The notes under the pieces were generated by a model. It did no database searches and was not told the origin of the DNA. It worked only from the letters and a program-made list of their open reading frames with translations. Of a stretch of DNA of 64,000 nt, positions 33,586-41,218 are shown in pieces. Origin of the DNA: CALFVT01 sp039989855. Lineage in GTDB: Bacteria > Pseudomonadota > Alphaproteobacteria > Caulobacterales > Maricaulaceae. The DNA lies in assembly GCA_039989855.1 (NCBI GenBank), contig JBDXGZ010000024.1:62001-126000 (forward strand). The letters are read 5' to 3'. The number at the start of each line of letters is the position of its first letter. Positions within the stretch are counted from its first letter, which is position 1. The position numbers and the translations under genes were made by a program.

Positions 33586-34680
33586 TCACATGGGTTGCGC
33601 ATCACTCACAACGAGGCGTGAGAATGTTGCTTGGGCGTAGTCGCCATTGATTTTGTCTGTGGCCCAATCACCTGTTCCGGGACAAGCCGCATACCACACG
33701 CCGGGCGCGTCTTTGGTGCTGCACTGATTATATATTCCAGCTTTGAAATAATGAGCATCGCCGGCGTAACCTGTCGGGTTATCCAAGGCGTCGATTTCGC
33801 CGTTGGCATCGACATTGTCGGCTAGATTGATTTTAAATGTTTTTGTCGGTTTGCCTTGGGTTGAAAACTCCAAATGCATAACATCATCATAAACATTCAC
33901 GACATAGCTGAGCGGTTGCCCTAAGGGGATACCCGCATTGCCCGGATCTTCTGCGTTGGTCCAAACATTGCCCCAAACGGGATAAGCAATATCAGTACGG
34001 TTCGGGTCTTCTTTGGCGAGGTTACGCTCATAATTCCAAAAGACAGAACCTGTGTCGTGATCAGGAAATTTCTTGAAGTAAATTTTCAGCGGTTCATTGC
34101 CATAGCCGTAAATGCCTGTTTGTGGATTGTCTTTGACCGCGTGGATTTGCCCGATAACGGCTGAAAAGGCTGCGGGGCGATCTGGGTTGCCTGCGCGGCG
34201 CGCAACATGGTCAACCGTTACAGTGGCTTCCATCCGTCCACCGATAGAGGCAAAATCATCCGCGTCTGCATGAGCGCGCAAAGCGAAATTATTACCGGGT
34301 GCTTTGGTCTTAAGGCTCGTGTCACTGCCGCGGCTCATATAGCGAAGTTCGCTGCGTGTGTTTGAGGAATTGGGTGTCGTCAAAGCCTTATTCGGCGAGG
34401 CGAAGACCACATGGCCGTCGGCATTGGCATAGAAGAAATCTGGATGAGAAAAACTTTGGATATCCGCGACTGACACGATATCAACTTTCTCATTATTATC
34501 TTGATCGAGCGGGACTGTAATATTCCAATGCGACAAATCAAAATGGTCGGCGGGCAAAGCGCTTACCGTTTCAGCATTTACCGTTTCAGTGTTGACCTTT
34601 TTTGTCTCAGGCTCAGGGCCAGAACAGGCCGTGAGCGTCAGTAGGAGGGCACCCGTAATTAAGAGCGTTTGCTTCATCAT
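33586..34680 (-). CDS. polysaccharide lyase family 7 (alginate lyase), lipoprotein
   Basis: 364 residues. The lipobox LTAC places it as a lipoprotein, probably at the outer membrane. The PL7 jelly roll begins at about residue 45 (DHFDLSHWNITVPLD). The family motifs are all present: RSELRYM, QIHAV and YFKAGIYNQC, holding the catalytic Arg, Gln, His and Tyr. It cleaves alginate by beta-elimination. No other alginate genes (PL15, PL17, transporter) are in the window, so degradation would depend on genes elsewhere. A short ETVNAETV repeat lies in the linker after the lipid anchor. Confidence 0.93.
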   Translation of the reverse strand: MMKQTLLITGALLLTLTACSGPEPETKKVNTETVNAETVSALPADHFDLSHWNITVPLDQDNNEKVDIVSVADIQSFSHPDFFYANADGHVVFASPNKALTTPNSSNTRSELRYMSRGSDTSLKTKAPGNNFALRAHADADDFASIGGRMEATVTVDHVARRAGNPDRPAAFSAVIGQIHAVKDNPQTGIYGYGNEPLKIYFKKFPDHDTGSVFWNYERNLAKEDPNRTDIAYPVWGNVWTNAEDPGNAGIPLGQPLSYVVNVYDDVMHLEFSTQGKPTKTFKINLADNVDANGEIDALDNPTGYAGDAHYFKAGIYNQCSTKDAPGVWYAACPGTGDWATDKINGDYAQATFSRLVVSDAQPM

Positions 34681-34847
34681 AATCTTACCTGACTTATTTT
34701 TATGCTTTGCAAGACTTTAGGCCATGAGAGCTGAATTGCAAGATAGCGGCTGCCATTAAAATCATGCCTACAGGCGAGTTTTGTCTATTTTAAAGCAGAC
34801 CAGATGTTACGTTTTTGTTTTAAGAAGCAATCAGGATATAGGGTAGT

Positions 34848-35183
34848 ATGGATTTGCTAGATAAATACATCAAGGATTGCTCACCCTATATTGAGAAATT
34901 GACTTATGACTTAGAGAAAAGGGAGGTTATAATAGTTTTCATCAGAAACATGGGGGGATGGCAGCATGAGTATTTGAAACATGGGCAACAACTCAAATTC
35001 ACGGATGTCATCGGTTTTAAGGAAAATATTTGTGATATGGAGGGCCTGATTGATGATGATATCACCGACTCTATAATAGGATTTTATAAAACCTCGAGTG
35101 GGTGGTACTGCCTCGAAACGGAAAAAAGAGAGTTGAGAATCCAGACAATGAAAGAGCCAACAAGTACAGTACTGTCTGATTGA
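34848..35183 (+). CDS. hypothetical small cytoplasmic protein
   Basis: 111 residues without a signal peptide. Acidic, with the segments EKREVIIVFIRNMGGWQHEYLKHGQQLKFTDVIGF and SGWYCLETEKRELRIQT. The style recalls small immunity-like proteins but no family is recognised. It is AT-rich and lies alone between the alginate lyase and a transporter. Moderate support from the ORF length and codon pattern only. Confidence 0.6.
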   Translation: MDLLDKYIKDCSPYIEKLTYDLEKREVIIVFIRNMGGWQHEYLKHGQQLKFTDVIGFKENICDMEGLIDDDITDSIIGFYKTSSGWYCLETEKRELRIQTMKEPTSTVLSD

Positions 35184-35236
35184 ACATATGGGCTTGGTTT
35201 AAGGACTGACTTTAAGAATGAGTAGATATCGATGAG

Positions 35237-35252
35237 CGCCCTTCTTTGGGCG
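35237..35252 (+). repeat. twin hairpin, copy 1 (CGCCC-TTCTTT-GGGCG)
   Basis: A 5-bp stem with loop TTCTTT. A second copy at 36328-36343 keeps the loop and the 5' GAG flank but swaps the central pair (C-G to T-A), a compensating change. The two flank the EamA transporter gene. Confidence 0.6.
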
Positions 35253-35357
35253 GTTCTAGGTCGCAAGCGGAATCTCCGTTTTTAACGACGAAGCGGCGTT
35301 TAAATGTAATGCCCGATTTTAGGCGACAAGCCTTTACATAATCAGTTAAAAAGCCAA

Positions 35358-36281
35358 ATGACTCCAAATATTAATCAACAAATGAATCTAACCGATGTTA
35401 TTATGTTGGTTGCCCTCTCAGTTTTATGGGGAGGCTCCTTTTTCTTTGTTGAAGTGTTGGTGAAGCATCTTTCACCGCTTACGATTGTCACATGCCGCGT
35501 GGGTTTTGCCGCTTTAGCCCTCTGGGCTATTGTTTTGGCCAGAGGGATTCTTTTGCCGTCAACGTGGCAACAATGGTCTTCACTCTTTGTGATTGGGCTT
35601 TTAAACAATGCCCTTCCATTTTCTCTGATAGCATGGGGACAAACACAAATTAGCTCGGGGTTAGCGTCCATCTTCAATGCTACGACACCCTTTTTTACGG
35701 TTATAGTTGCGGGTGCTGTCTTAACCGATGAAGGGATCACTAAACAAAAAATGACAGGTGTCATTGTTGGATTGCTAGGAACAATCGTCCTCATAGGCCC
35801 GGAGGCTTTGAAGGGATTGACAGGTTCTATGTTAGGTCAATTAGCGGTGATGGGCGCCGCTGTCTCATATGCTTTTGCAGCAGCTTATGCACGACGTTTT
35901 AAAAAATGGGGATTATCCCCTTTGATTGTTGCGACAGGGCAGGTGACCATGGCAACCCTGATATTATTACCACTGATGATAATAATCGATAAGCCATGGA
36001 TTGATCTTGTGATACCGCTTGATGTGATTTGGGCTATTTCAGGGCTGGTTATTTTTAGTACCGTTATTGCTTACATCTTATATTTTCGTCTTATTGCTTC
36101 CGCAGGAGCTACAAATGCTGCCCTTGTGACGTTTCTAATTCCAATTTCCGCAATTCTTTTGGGTGTCACTATTTTAGGCGAGACGTTCACAGGGCTTCAG
36201 GCCGTTGGGATGGGATTGATTGGATTAGGGTTGCTAGTGATGGATGGACGGATTTTTCAACGTTTAAAAACTTATCTGTAA
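35358..36281 (+). CDS. DMT-superfamily EamA transporter
   Basis: 307 residues with ten membrane helices in two EamA repeats. First repeat: ALSVLWGGSFFFVEVLVKHLSPLTIVTCRVGFAALALW and IAWGQTQISSGLASIFNATTPFFTVIVAG. Second repeat: LAVMGAAVSYAFAAAYARRF and the end AILLGVTILGETFTGLQAVGMGLIGLGLLVM. Members export amino acids or other metabolites; substrate unknown. It is flanked by two related hairpins. Confidence 0.92.
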   Translation: MTPNINQQMNLTDVIMLVALSVLWGGSFFFVEVLVKHLSPLTIVTCRVGFAALALWAIVLARGILLPSTWQQWSSLFVIGLLNNALPFSLIAWGQTQISSGLASIFNATTPFFTVIVAGAVLTDEGITKQKMTGVIVGLLGTIVLIGPEALKGLTGSMLGQLAVMGAAVSYAFAAAYARRFKKWGLSPLIVATGQVTMATLILLPLMIIIDKPWIDLVIPLDVIWAISGLVIFSTVIAYILYFRLIASAGATNAALVTFLIPISAILLGVTILGETFTGLQAVGMGLIGLGLLVMDGRIFQRLKTYL

Positions 36282-36327
36282 CGTCATAAGTTAGTATCCT
36301 TTATACAGATTTACGGTCGTGGAAGAG

Positions 36328-36343
36328 CGTCCTTCTTTGGACG
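36328..36343 (+). repeat. twin hairpin, copy 2 (CGTCC-TTCTTT-GGACG)
   Basis: Counterpart of the hairpin at 35237-35252, with the same loop and a covarying stem pair. It lies downstream of the transporter. It could be a small dispersed element or part of an untranslated region. Confidence 0.6.
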
Positions 36344-36553
36344 ACGTAAGTGCCTCGTACTCTGGTTGCTGATAAGGTTTTTTTGGGTCGTACGTCAGCA
36401 ATATTTTGCGCAAAACCCTCTCTTAGTACCCCCACATAGAATTTTTTACCATTTCAACGCGGATGTGATGACGTAGAGGCTTGTCGGCGGGGGCGCAATC
36501 GGCTATGTGGCGCATCGTTTTAAACCTCACTTACCCAGTCTATGGAGGCTCTT

Positions 36554-37585
36554 ATGGGATATCGTTTTGCAATCGTCGGTGCCACAGGCAATGTCGGGAC
36601 GGAAATGCTCACGATTTTGGCTGAGAGCAATATTGATGTCGACGAAGTTTACGCTGTTGCCTCTCGCCGCTCTATTGGCCGCGAAGTGAGCTATGGTGAC
36701 CGCGATATTAAATGCCATGACCTTGAGCAATTTGATTTCTCGCAGGTTGATATTGCTCTGATGAGTGCAGGTGGCGGCGTGTCCAAAGAATGGTCGCCAA
36801 AGATCGCCGCCGCAGGTGCGGTTGTCATTGACAATAGCTCCGCGTGGCGGATGGACCCAGACGTGCCGCTCGTCGTTCCCGAAGTAAATGCGGACGCTGT
36901 CTTGGATTATAAAAAGAAGGGTATTATCGCCAACCCAAATTGCTCGACTATTCAAATGGTTGTCGCGCTGAAGCCTTTGCACGACGCCGCCACAATCAAG
37001 CGCGTTGTGGTCTCGACCTACCAATCAGTGTCAGGCGGCGGCAAAAAGAATATGGACGAGCTATGGCTCCAAACCAAAGGCATCTATTCGAATGATGAAT
37101 TAAAACCGCATAACTTCACCAAGCAAATCGCCTTTAACGTCATCCCGCATATTGATGTGTTCATGGATAGCGGCGACACGAAAGAAGAGTGGAAGATGAA
37201 GGCCGAGACGATGAAAATCCTCGATCCGAAGATTAAAGTCACCGCGACAGCCGTTCGCGTCCCGACCTTTGTCGGTCACGCCGAAGCGCTGAATATTGAA
37301 TTTGAAAATGAATTATCTGCTGATGCGGCTCGTGATATTTTACGCGAAAGCCCTGGCATTATGGTCATTGATAAGCGCGAGGACGGCGGTTATATGACGC
37401 CCGTTGAATGCGTCGGTGAATTTGCCACCTATGTCTCGCGTATTCGCGAAGACAGCACCCAAGACAATACGCTCAACATGTGGTGCGTGTCTGACAACCT
37501 CCGCAAAGGTGCAGCGCTCAATACAGTGCAAGTGGCCGAAGCGCTCATCAACCGCGGCTTTAAAGGGCAGTCTGCTGCCGCTTAA
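36554..37585 (+). CDS. asd: aspartate-semialdehyde dehydrogenase
   Basis: 343 residues from ATG 36554; GGAGG sits six bases upstream, inside the alternative longer start at 36542. It reduces aspartyl phosphate to aspartate semialdehyde for lysine, threonine, methionine and diaminopimelate. Landmarks are AIVGATGNVGTEML for NADP, SSAWRMDPDVPLVVPEVN, the catalytic NPNCSTIQ (Cys-130), STYQSVSGGGKKNMDEL and RVPTFVGHAEALNIE (catalytic His). Secure. Confidence 0.97.
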   Translation: MGYRFAIVGATGNVGTEMLTILAESNIDVDEVYAVASRRSIGREVSYGDRDIKCHDLEQFDFSQVDIALMSAGGGVSKEWSPKIAAAGAVVIDNSSAWRMDPDVPLVVPEVNADAVLDYKKKGIIANPNCSTIQMVVALKPLHDAATIKRVVVSTYQSVSGGGKKNMDELWLQTKGIYSNDELKPHNFTKQIAFNVIPHIDVFMDSGDTKEEWKMKAETMKILDPKIKVTATAVRVPTFVGHAEALNIEFENELSADAARDILRESPGIMVIDKREDGGYMTPVECVGEFATYVSRIREDSTQDNTLNMWCVSDNLRKGAALNTVQVAEALINRGFKGQSAAA

Positions 37586-37708
37586 GCGCTGTAGAGTCCT
37601 CATAGGTTTAATCTCTCGTCTTCGCCGTGTTGGCGGGGGCGTAAACGAGCAGGGCGGGGCCTACGACTCAAAGTCGACATGATTGAAAACTTGTGATAAT
37701 TATTTGCG

Positions 37709-38662
37709 ATGGTTACAAGCCCTACAATCCTCGCATCTACTTGGAATAATGGTGTCTTCGTTCTGGATGAAGATTGCTTCTCTCATGAGCTCCCTAAGCG
37801 CACTGTAAGGGGCCTATCGCATGACCAGTTTGGAGGAGCTTATGCCGCCGTAGATGGACGACATTTGTTCCAAAGAAAACCGTCTGGAGAATGGACGTGC
37901 CTTGCGTCTAGTGAATCTATTTTATCGGTGGCTTTTGCCGTAGACGGTATGGTTTACGTTGGAACGGATGATGCTCAGGTTCTACGTCTCAATGAACATG
38001 GCGAGTTAGAGCGAATTGACAGTTTCGATACGGTAGATGGCCGAGAGACTTGGTATGCGGGCACAGCGATCATTGATGGGAAAGAGGTTGGCCCGCCTCT
38101 CGGAATTCGGTCTTTTAGTGGAGCTGCGAAAGGACGTTTGTTTGCAAATGTCCATGTTGGTGGAATACCGCGATCTGAAGATGGCGGCGCGACGTGGACG
38201 CCCACAATTGATGTGAATTTGGATGCCCACGAAGTTCGCGTGAGTCCATACAATAGAGATATTATTGCCGCTGCAACAGCCTTTGGGCTGTGTATGAGTT
38301 GGGATGGTGGACAGTCATGGTCAGTCCAAACAGAGGGCTTACACGACTCATATTGCTCAGCTGTCGCGGTGACAGAAGACCATATATTCGTTGCCGCTTC
38401 GGAGGGTCATTTCACCCAAGACGGCGCTATATATCGTAGAAGCACAGACACATCCAAGGTTCGATTAGAAAAAGTTAGCGCAGGATTGCCAGATTGGCTC
38501 AGAGGTATTGTTGACACATCGTGCATTGCGGCCAATGAGAACGATATGGCACTCATATCTGCCAGTGGAGAGGTATTTACCTCCAATGACTTTGGGCTCA
38601 ACTGGCAAAAAAAGGTAGAGATCGTTACAGGTGTTAGCAGCGTGTTGATCGTCCGTCAGTGA
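37709..38662 (+). CDS. BNR/Asp-box repeat protein (sialidase-like beta-propeller)
   Basis: 317 residues. Three Asp-box motifs of the form S-x-D-x-G-x-x-W are visible: SEDGGATW, SWDGGQSW and SNDFGLNW. Intervening strands (VAFAVDGMVYVGTDDAQVLRL, HEVRVSPYNRDIIAAATAFGL) fit a propeller like those of the sialidase and photosystem-assembly/VPS10 superfamilies. There is no signal peptide, so it is probably cytoplasmic. The catalytic sialidase residues are not evident, so glycosidase activity is doubtful. Confidence 0.85.
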   Translation: MVTSPTILASTWNNGVFVLDEDCFSHELPKRTVRGLSHDQFGGAYAAVDGRHLFQRKPSGEWTCLASSESILSVAFAVDGMVYVGTDDAQVLRLNEHGELERIDSFDTVDGRETWYAGTAIIDGKEVGPPLGIRSFSGAAKGRLFANVHVGGIPRSEDGGATWTPTIDVNLDAHEVRVSPYNRDIIAAATAFGLCMSWDGGQSWSVQTEGLHDSYCSAVAVTEDHIFVAASEGHFTQDGAIYRRSTDTSKVRLEKVSAGLPDWLRGIVDTSCIAANENDMALISASGEVFTSNDFGLNWQKKVEIVTGVSSVLIVRQ

Positions 38663-38680
38663 TCGCTATTGACAGGCTTT

Positions 38681-39139
38681 TTATAAGTCTAAATGCAAAA
38701 ATTGGTTAAATGCACTGGCCTCATAATTGCTAAAAGCAGGCCCGTCTTGAAATCCGTATTTACGATACAGCGCAAGAGCCGCGTCAAACGCTTCGCCGCT
38801 ACCCGTCTCCAGTGATAGGCGCTTATATCCGCGTAGCTTTGCCACGCTCAGCATATGCTCTAAGAGTTGAGCGGCGACGCCTTTGCGAAGATGGTCTGGG
38901 TGTGTACGCATAGATTTTATCTCAGCCTGTTGCAGAGAGAGTTCGTGTAAAGCCCCGCACCCTAAAATAGTCTCGCTGTTCCAAAGGCTCCATACCGTAA
39001 CGTCTTCCTTTTGCAGTCCTGATAGATCAAGTGCATAGACCGATTCAGAAGGTGAATTTGCCTGCATACCTTGCATGTGTACCGCAAGAAGGTGCCGCGT
39101 CGCAGGATGGGTCAAATCATCTTCAATAATTTTCATCAT
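38681..39139 (-). CDS. GNAT-family N-acetyltransferase
   Basis: About 152 residues from ATG 39139. In-frame ATG 39166 and the codon at 39196 fall in the rplT terminator and are unlikely. The acetyl-CoA-binding segment is EIKSMRTHPDHLRKGVAAQLLEHML, and LETGSGEAFDAALALYRKYGFQ follows, a pattern typical of YhhY/PhnO-like GNATs. Substrate unknown. It lies directly downstream of rplT but after its terminator. Confidence 0.88.
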   Translation of the reverse strand: MMKIIEDDLTHPATRHLLAVHMQGMQANSPSESVYALDLSGLQKEDVTVWSLWNSETILGCGALHELSLQQAEIKSMRTHPDHLRKGVAAQLLEHMLSVAKLRGYKRLSLETGSGEAFDAALALYRKYGFQDGPAFSNYEASAFNQFLHLDL

Positions 39140-39166
39140 TCTATGATTGTACTTTATTTTATCCAT

Positions 39167-39194
39167 AAAAAAAGCCCTCACGGGGAGGGCTTTC
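39167..39194 (-). terminator. rplT intrinsic terminator
   Basis: On the minus strand AGCCCTC (39191-39185) pairs with GAGGGCT (39179-39173) around a short loop, followed by a run of seven T. It ends the rpmI-rplT transcript. Confidence 0.9.
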
Positions 39195-39215
39195 AAATCA
39201 GAATGTTAGCGCGTT

Positions 39216-39590
39216 TTAAGCAACAGTGTGCGGCTTAGAGGCGTGCTTTTTGGCGGTGGCCGCTAGTTCAGCAAACACATCAGGTTCGTTACCTGCAATG
39301 TCAGCGAGAACTTTACGGTCAAGCGTAATGCCAGCCTTGTTAAGTCCGTCCATGAAGCGGCTGTATGTGAGGCCGTTCAAACGAGCTGCGGCGTTAATCC
39401 GCTGAATCCAAAGAGCGCGGAATTGGCGCTTCTTAAGCTTACGACCGATATAAGCATACTGGCCTGCTTTTTCGACAGCTTGGTTAGCGATACGGAAAGT
39501 ATTCTTCCGGCGACCGCGATAGCCTTTGGCTGCATCAATAATCTTTTTGTGGCGTGCGTGTTTCGTCACACCGCGTTTTACACGTGACAT
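39216..39590 (-). CDS. rplT: 50S ribosomal protein L20
   Basis: 124 residues, an early 50S assembly protein. Typical: RVKRGVTKHARHKKIIDAAKGYRGRRKNTFRIANQAV, YIGRKLKKRQFRALWIQRINAAAR and GLTYSRFMDGLNKAGI. It is co-transcribed with rpmI 30 bases upstream. Confidence 0.97.
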   Translation of the reverse strand: MSRVKRGVTKHARHKKIIDAAKGYRGRRKNTFRIANQAVEKAGQYAYIGRKLKKRQFRALWIQRINAAARLNGLTYSRFMDGLNKAGITLDRKVLADIAGNEPDVFAELAATAKKHASKPHTVA

Positions 39591-39620
39591 AATCGTCTCC
39601 TATGTGAAGTGGGGTGTGTC

Positions 39621-39821
39621 CTAACCGTTAGGTAGGAATTTTTTACGAATAACTTTCGCATCGCATTCTTTCAGGACGCGAGTCCCGCGAAGATTACGAA
39701 TTTGATCGTTTGTACGCTTAATCATGCCGTGGCGTTTACCAGCTTGGCCGGCTTTAACTTTACCACTAGCTGTCAGTTTGAATCGCTTTTTAGCGCCTGA
39801 CTTAGTCTTCATTTTTGGCAT
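39621..39821 (-). CDS. rpmI: 50S ribosomal protein L35
   Basis: 66 residues. MPKMKTKSGAKKRFKLTASGKVK followed by KRHGMIKRTNDQIRNLRG is the L35 signature. It heads the rpmI-rplT pair. AGGAGA lies just before the ATG. A structured leader lies upstream. Confidence 0.97.
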   Translation of the reverse strand: MPKMKTKSGAKKRFKLTASGKVKAGQAGKRHGMIKRTNDQIRNLRGTRVLKECDAKVIRKKFLPNG

Positions 39822-39840
39822 TTCGGTCTCCTAATTAAAA

Positions 39841-39935
39841 GGCGAAATCGGTGAAGTCCCGTTTCGCCGCCATTTTGAACCGGTAGGCATGCCATTAGCC
39901 CACGCGGTTTCACCCCGATGTTCAGGGAAGTCGGG
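39841..39935 (-). promoter_or_regulatory. structured leader of rpmI-rplT (candidate L20-type control)
   Basis: Two hairpins are visible: GGCGAAA (39841-39847) with TTTCGCC (39862-39868), the proximal one followed on the minus strand by a T-rich tract, and CCCGA (39914-39918) with TCGGG (39931-39935). L20 commonly represses its own operon through an mRNA leader. Whether this leader does so is inference; no L20-site consensus was matched. Confidence 0.45.
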
Positions 39936-40064
39936 CTTATAGCGCGGATTCCCAGAAAGGCAAGGAGGAAATGCAAGGCAAGAGGCATAGGGAGACGTTC
40001 AATTTTGTTGCTATACGTCTTGGCGGTGACAGCCTATCATAGAGAATAAATGAGGGAGGCCTAT

Positions 40065-40454
40065 ATGCGCGGCATAAAGATTTATAATATCATCAATGGC
40101 GTTTTTTACACGCTTTACGGTTTGTGGGGAATGATCTTACCGCAATGGATATTGTCATTTTTTGATATCCAAACTTACGGGGTTTATGCGTTGCATAATA
40201 TCCGCGCTATGTGGGCGGCTATTGCCCTAGTTGGTGTCTTAACATTGTGGAAAGCGCGGTCTGACAGTGCAGTTATGGTTGCGATGTTGATGGCGCTTGT
40301 CGTTGGCGCATTCGCAGTTGGTCGGCTTATAGGCCTCGTTGTTGATGGTATGGATTCAGGATCAGCGGCGACCTATTATGAGATTACGTTCGAGCTGATA
40401 TGGATGGTGATAGGATTGTTCTTAGCTAAGCGTGCGGTAAAGCGAGCTTCATAA
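40065..40454 (+). CDS. DUF4345-like small membrane protein
   Basis: 129 residues from ATG 40065, chosen because GGGAGG precedes it. There are four membrane helices: IINGVFYTLYGLWGMILPQWI, ALHNIRAMWAAIALVGVLTLW, VAMLMALVVGAFAVGRLIGLVV and YEITFELIWMVIGLFLA. The pattern RAMWAAIALVG...GRLIGLVVDG fits DUF4345. It is encoded on the opposite strand between infC and rpmI, which are normally adjacent. Function unknown. Confidence 0.83.
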   Translation: MRGIKIYNIINGVFYTLYGLWGMILPQWILSFFDIQTYGVYALHNIRAMWAAIALVGVLTLWKARSDSAVMVAMLMALVVGAFAVGRLIGLVVDGMDSGSAATYYEITFELIWMVIGLFLAKRAVKRAS

Positions 40455-40459
40455 TAGAA

Positions 40460-40483
40460 AAAGCTCCGAACATTCGGAGCTTT
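40460..40483. terminator. bidirectional terminator between DUF4345 gene and infC
   Basis: A perfect 11-bp stem AAAGCTCCGAA/TTCGGAGCTTT with a two-base loop. A and T tracts on both sides let it serve the plus-strand gene and infC on the minus strand. Confidence 0.85.
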
Positions 40484-40519
40484 CGATCTTTAAAGATGAA
40501 TGATGAGGTCTTAGCCAGA

Positions 40520-41062
40520 CTATTTAGGGGCTAACACCATGGTCATCATACGGCCTTCGGTTTTGGGCTCAAATTCGACTTTCGCGAGCTCTTCGAAATC
40601 TTCTTTGACGCGCTGTAAGAGCGTCATGCCGCGGTCCATATGGGCCATTTCACGGCCACGGAAACGGATGGTTACTTTGACCTTATCGCCGCGCTCGAAA
40701 AATTTATTCATCGCCTTGGTTTTCACCATATAATCATGTGTGTCGATATTGGGGCGCATCTTGATTTCTTTGATCGATTGCGTCCGCTGGCTCTTACGGT
40801 TGGCGGCTTTTTTCTTTTGATTTTCAAAGCGGAGTTTTCCGTAGTCCAGAACCTTACAAACAGGGTTGTTGGGACTTGGAGCGACTTCCACAAGATCAAG
40901 TCCAGCTTGCCGTGCGGCCGCGAGGGCCTCTTCGATTGGTACGACGCCTCTTTTCTCGCCGTCAGCAAGAATTAAAAGAACGGTGGGCGAAGTAATATCG
41001 GTATTGATGCGCGGGCCTGTCGGTTTTTTTGACGGCGGCGCAGCATGGGGACGTCTGGCTAT
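40520..41062 (-). CDS. infC: translation initiation factor IF-3 (AUA start codon)
   Basis: 180 residues. The start is an ATA codon at 41062, not the internal GTG at 40891. Reading upstream in frame gives ARRPHAAPP, then GPRINTDITSPTVLLI and GLDLVEVAP, the conserved IF-3 N-domain. AGGAG lies eight bases before the ATA, and a TAG closes the frame just above, with no ATG/GTG/TTG between. The linker and C-domain follow: VCKVLDYGKLRFENQKKK, KEIKMRPNIDTHDYMVK, GDKVKVTIRFRGREMAH. IF-3 rejects non-canonical starts, so a rare start lets the protein repress itself, as known for E. coli infC (AUU). Confidence 0.95.
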   Translation of the reverse strand: MARRPHAAPPSKKPTGPRINTDITSPTVLLILADGEKRGVVPIEEALAAARQAGLDLVEVAPSPNNPVCKVLDYGKLRFENQKKKAANRKSQRTQSIKEIKMRPNIDTHDYMVKTKAMNKFFERGDKVKVTIRFRGREMAHMDRGMTLLQRVKEDFEELAKVEFEPKTEGRMMTMVLAPK

Positions 41063-41102
41063 GTGGAACTCTCCTGTGAACTATTAAAGTTTTTGCGTGG
41101 TG

Positions 41103-41131
41103 AATATGAAGATTATGCAATGTTATTTCAA
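41103..41131 (-). promoter_or_regulatory. candidate infC promoter
   Basis: On the minus strand TTGAAA (41131-41126) and CATATT (41108-41103) are spaced by 17 bases. The expected start near 41097 would leave a leader of about 35 bases before the infC ribosome-binding site. Confidence 0.45.
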
Positions 41132-41218
41132 GGCTTCACCGTGTTTAAATGGTAAAAAAGAGAGGCCTAACGGTAAAAAAAAGCAATATGTGTGGATTAA
41201 GGCACAGATTGAACCCAA

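Noticed and set aside
40520..40891. Short 123-residue IF-3 starting at GTG 40891
   Set aside because: The conserved N-domain continues upstream in frame to ATA 41062 with a good ribosome-binding site.
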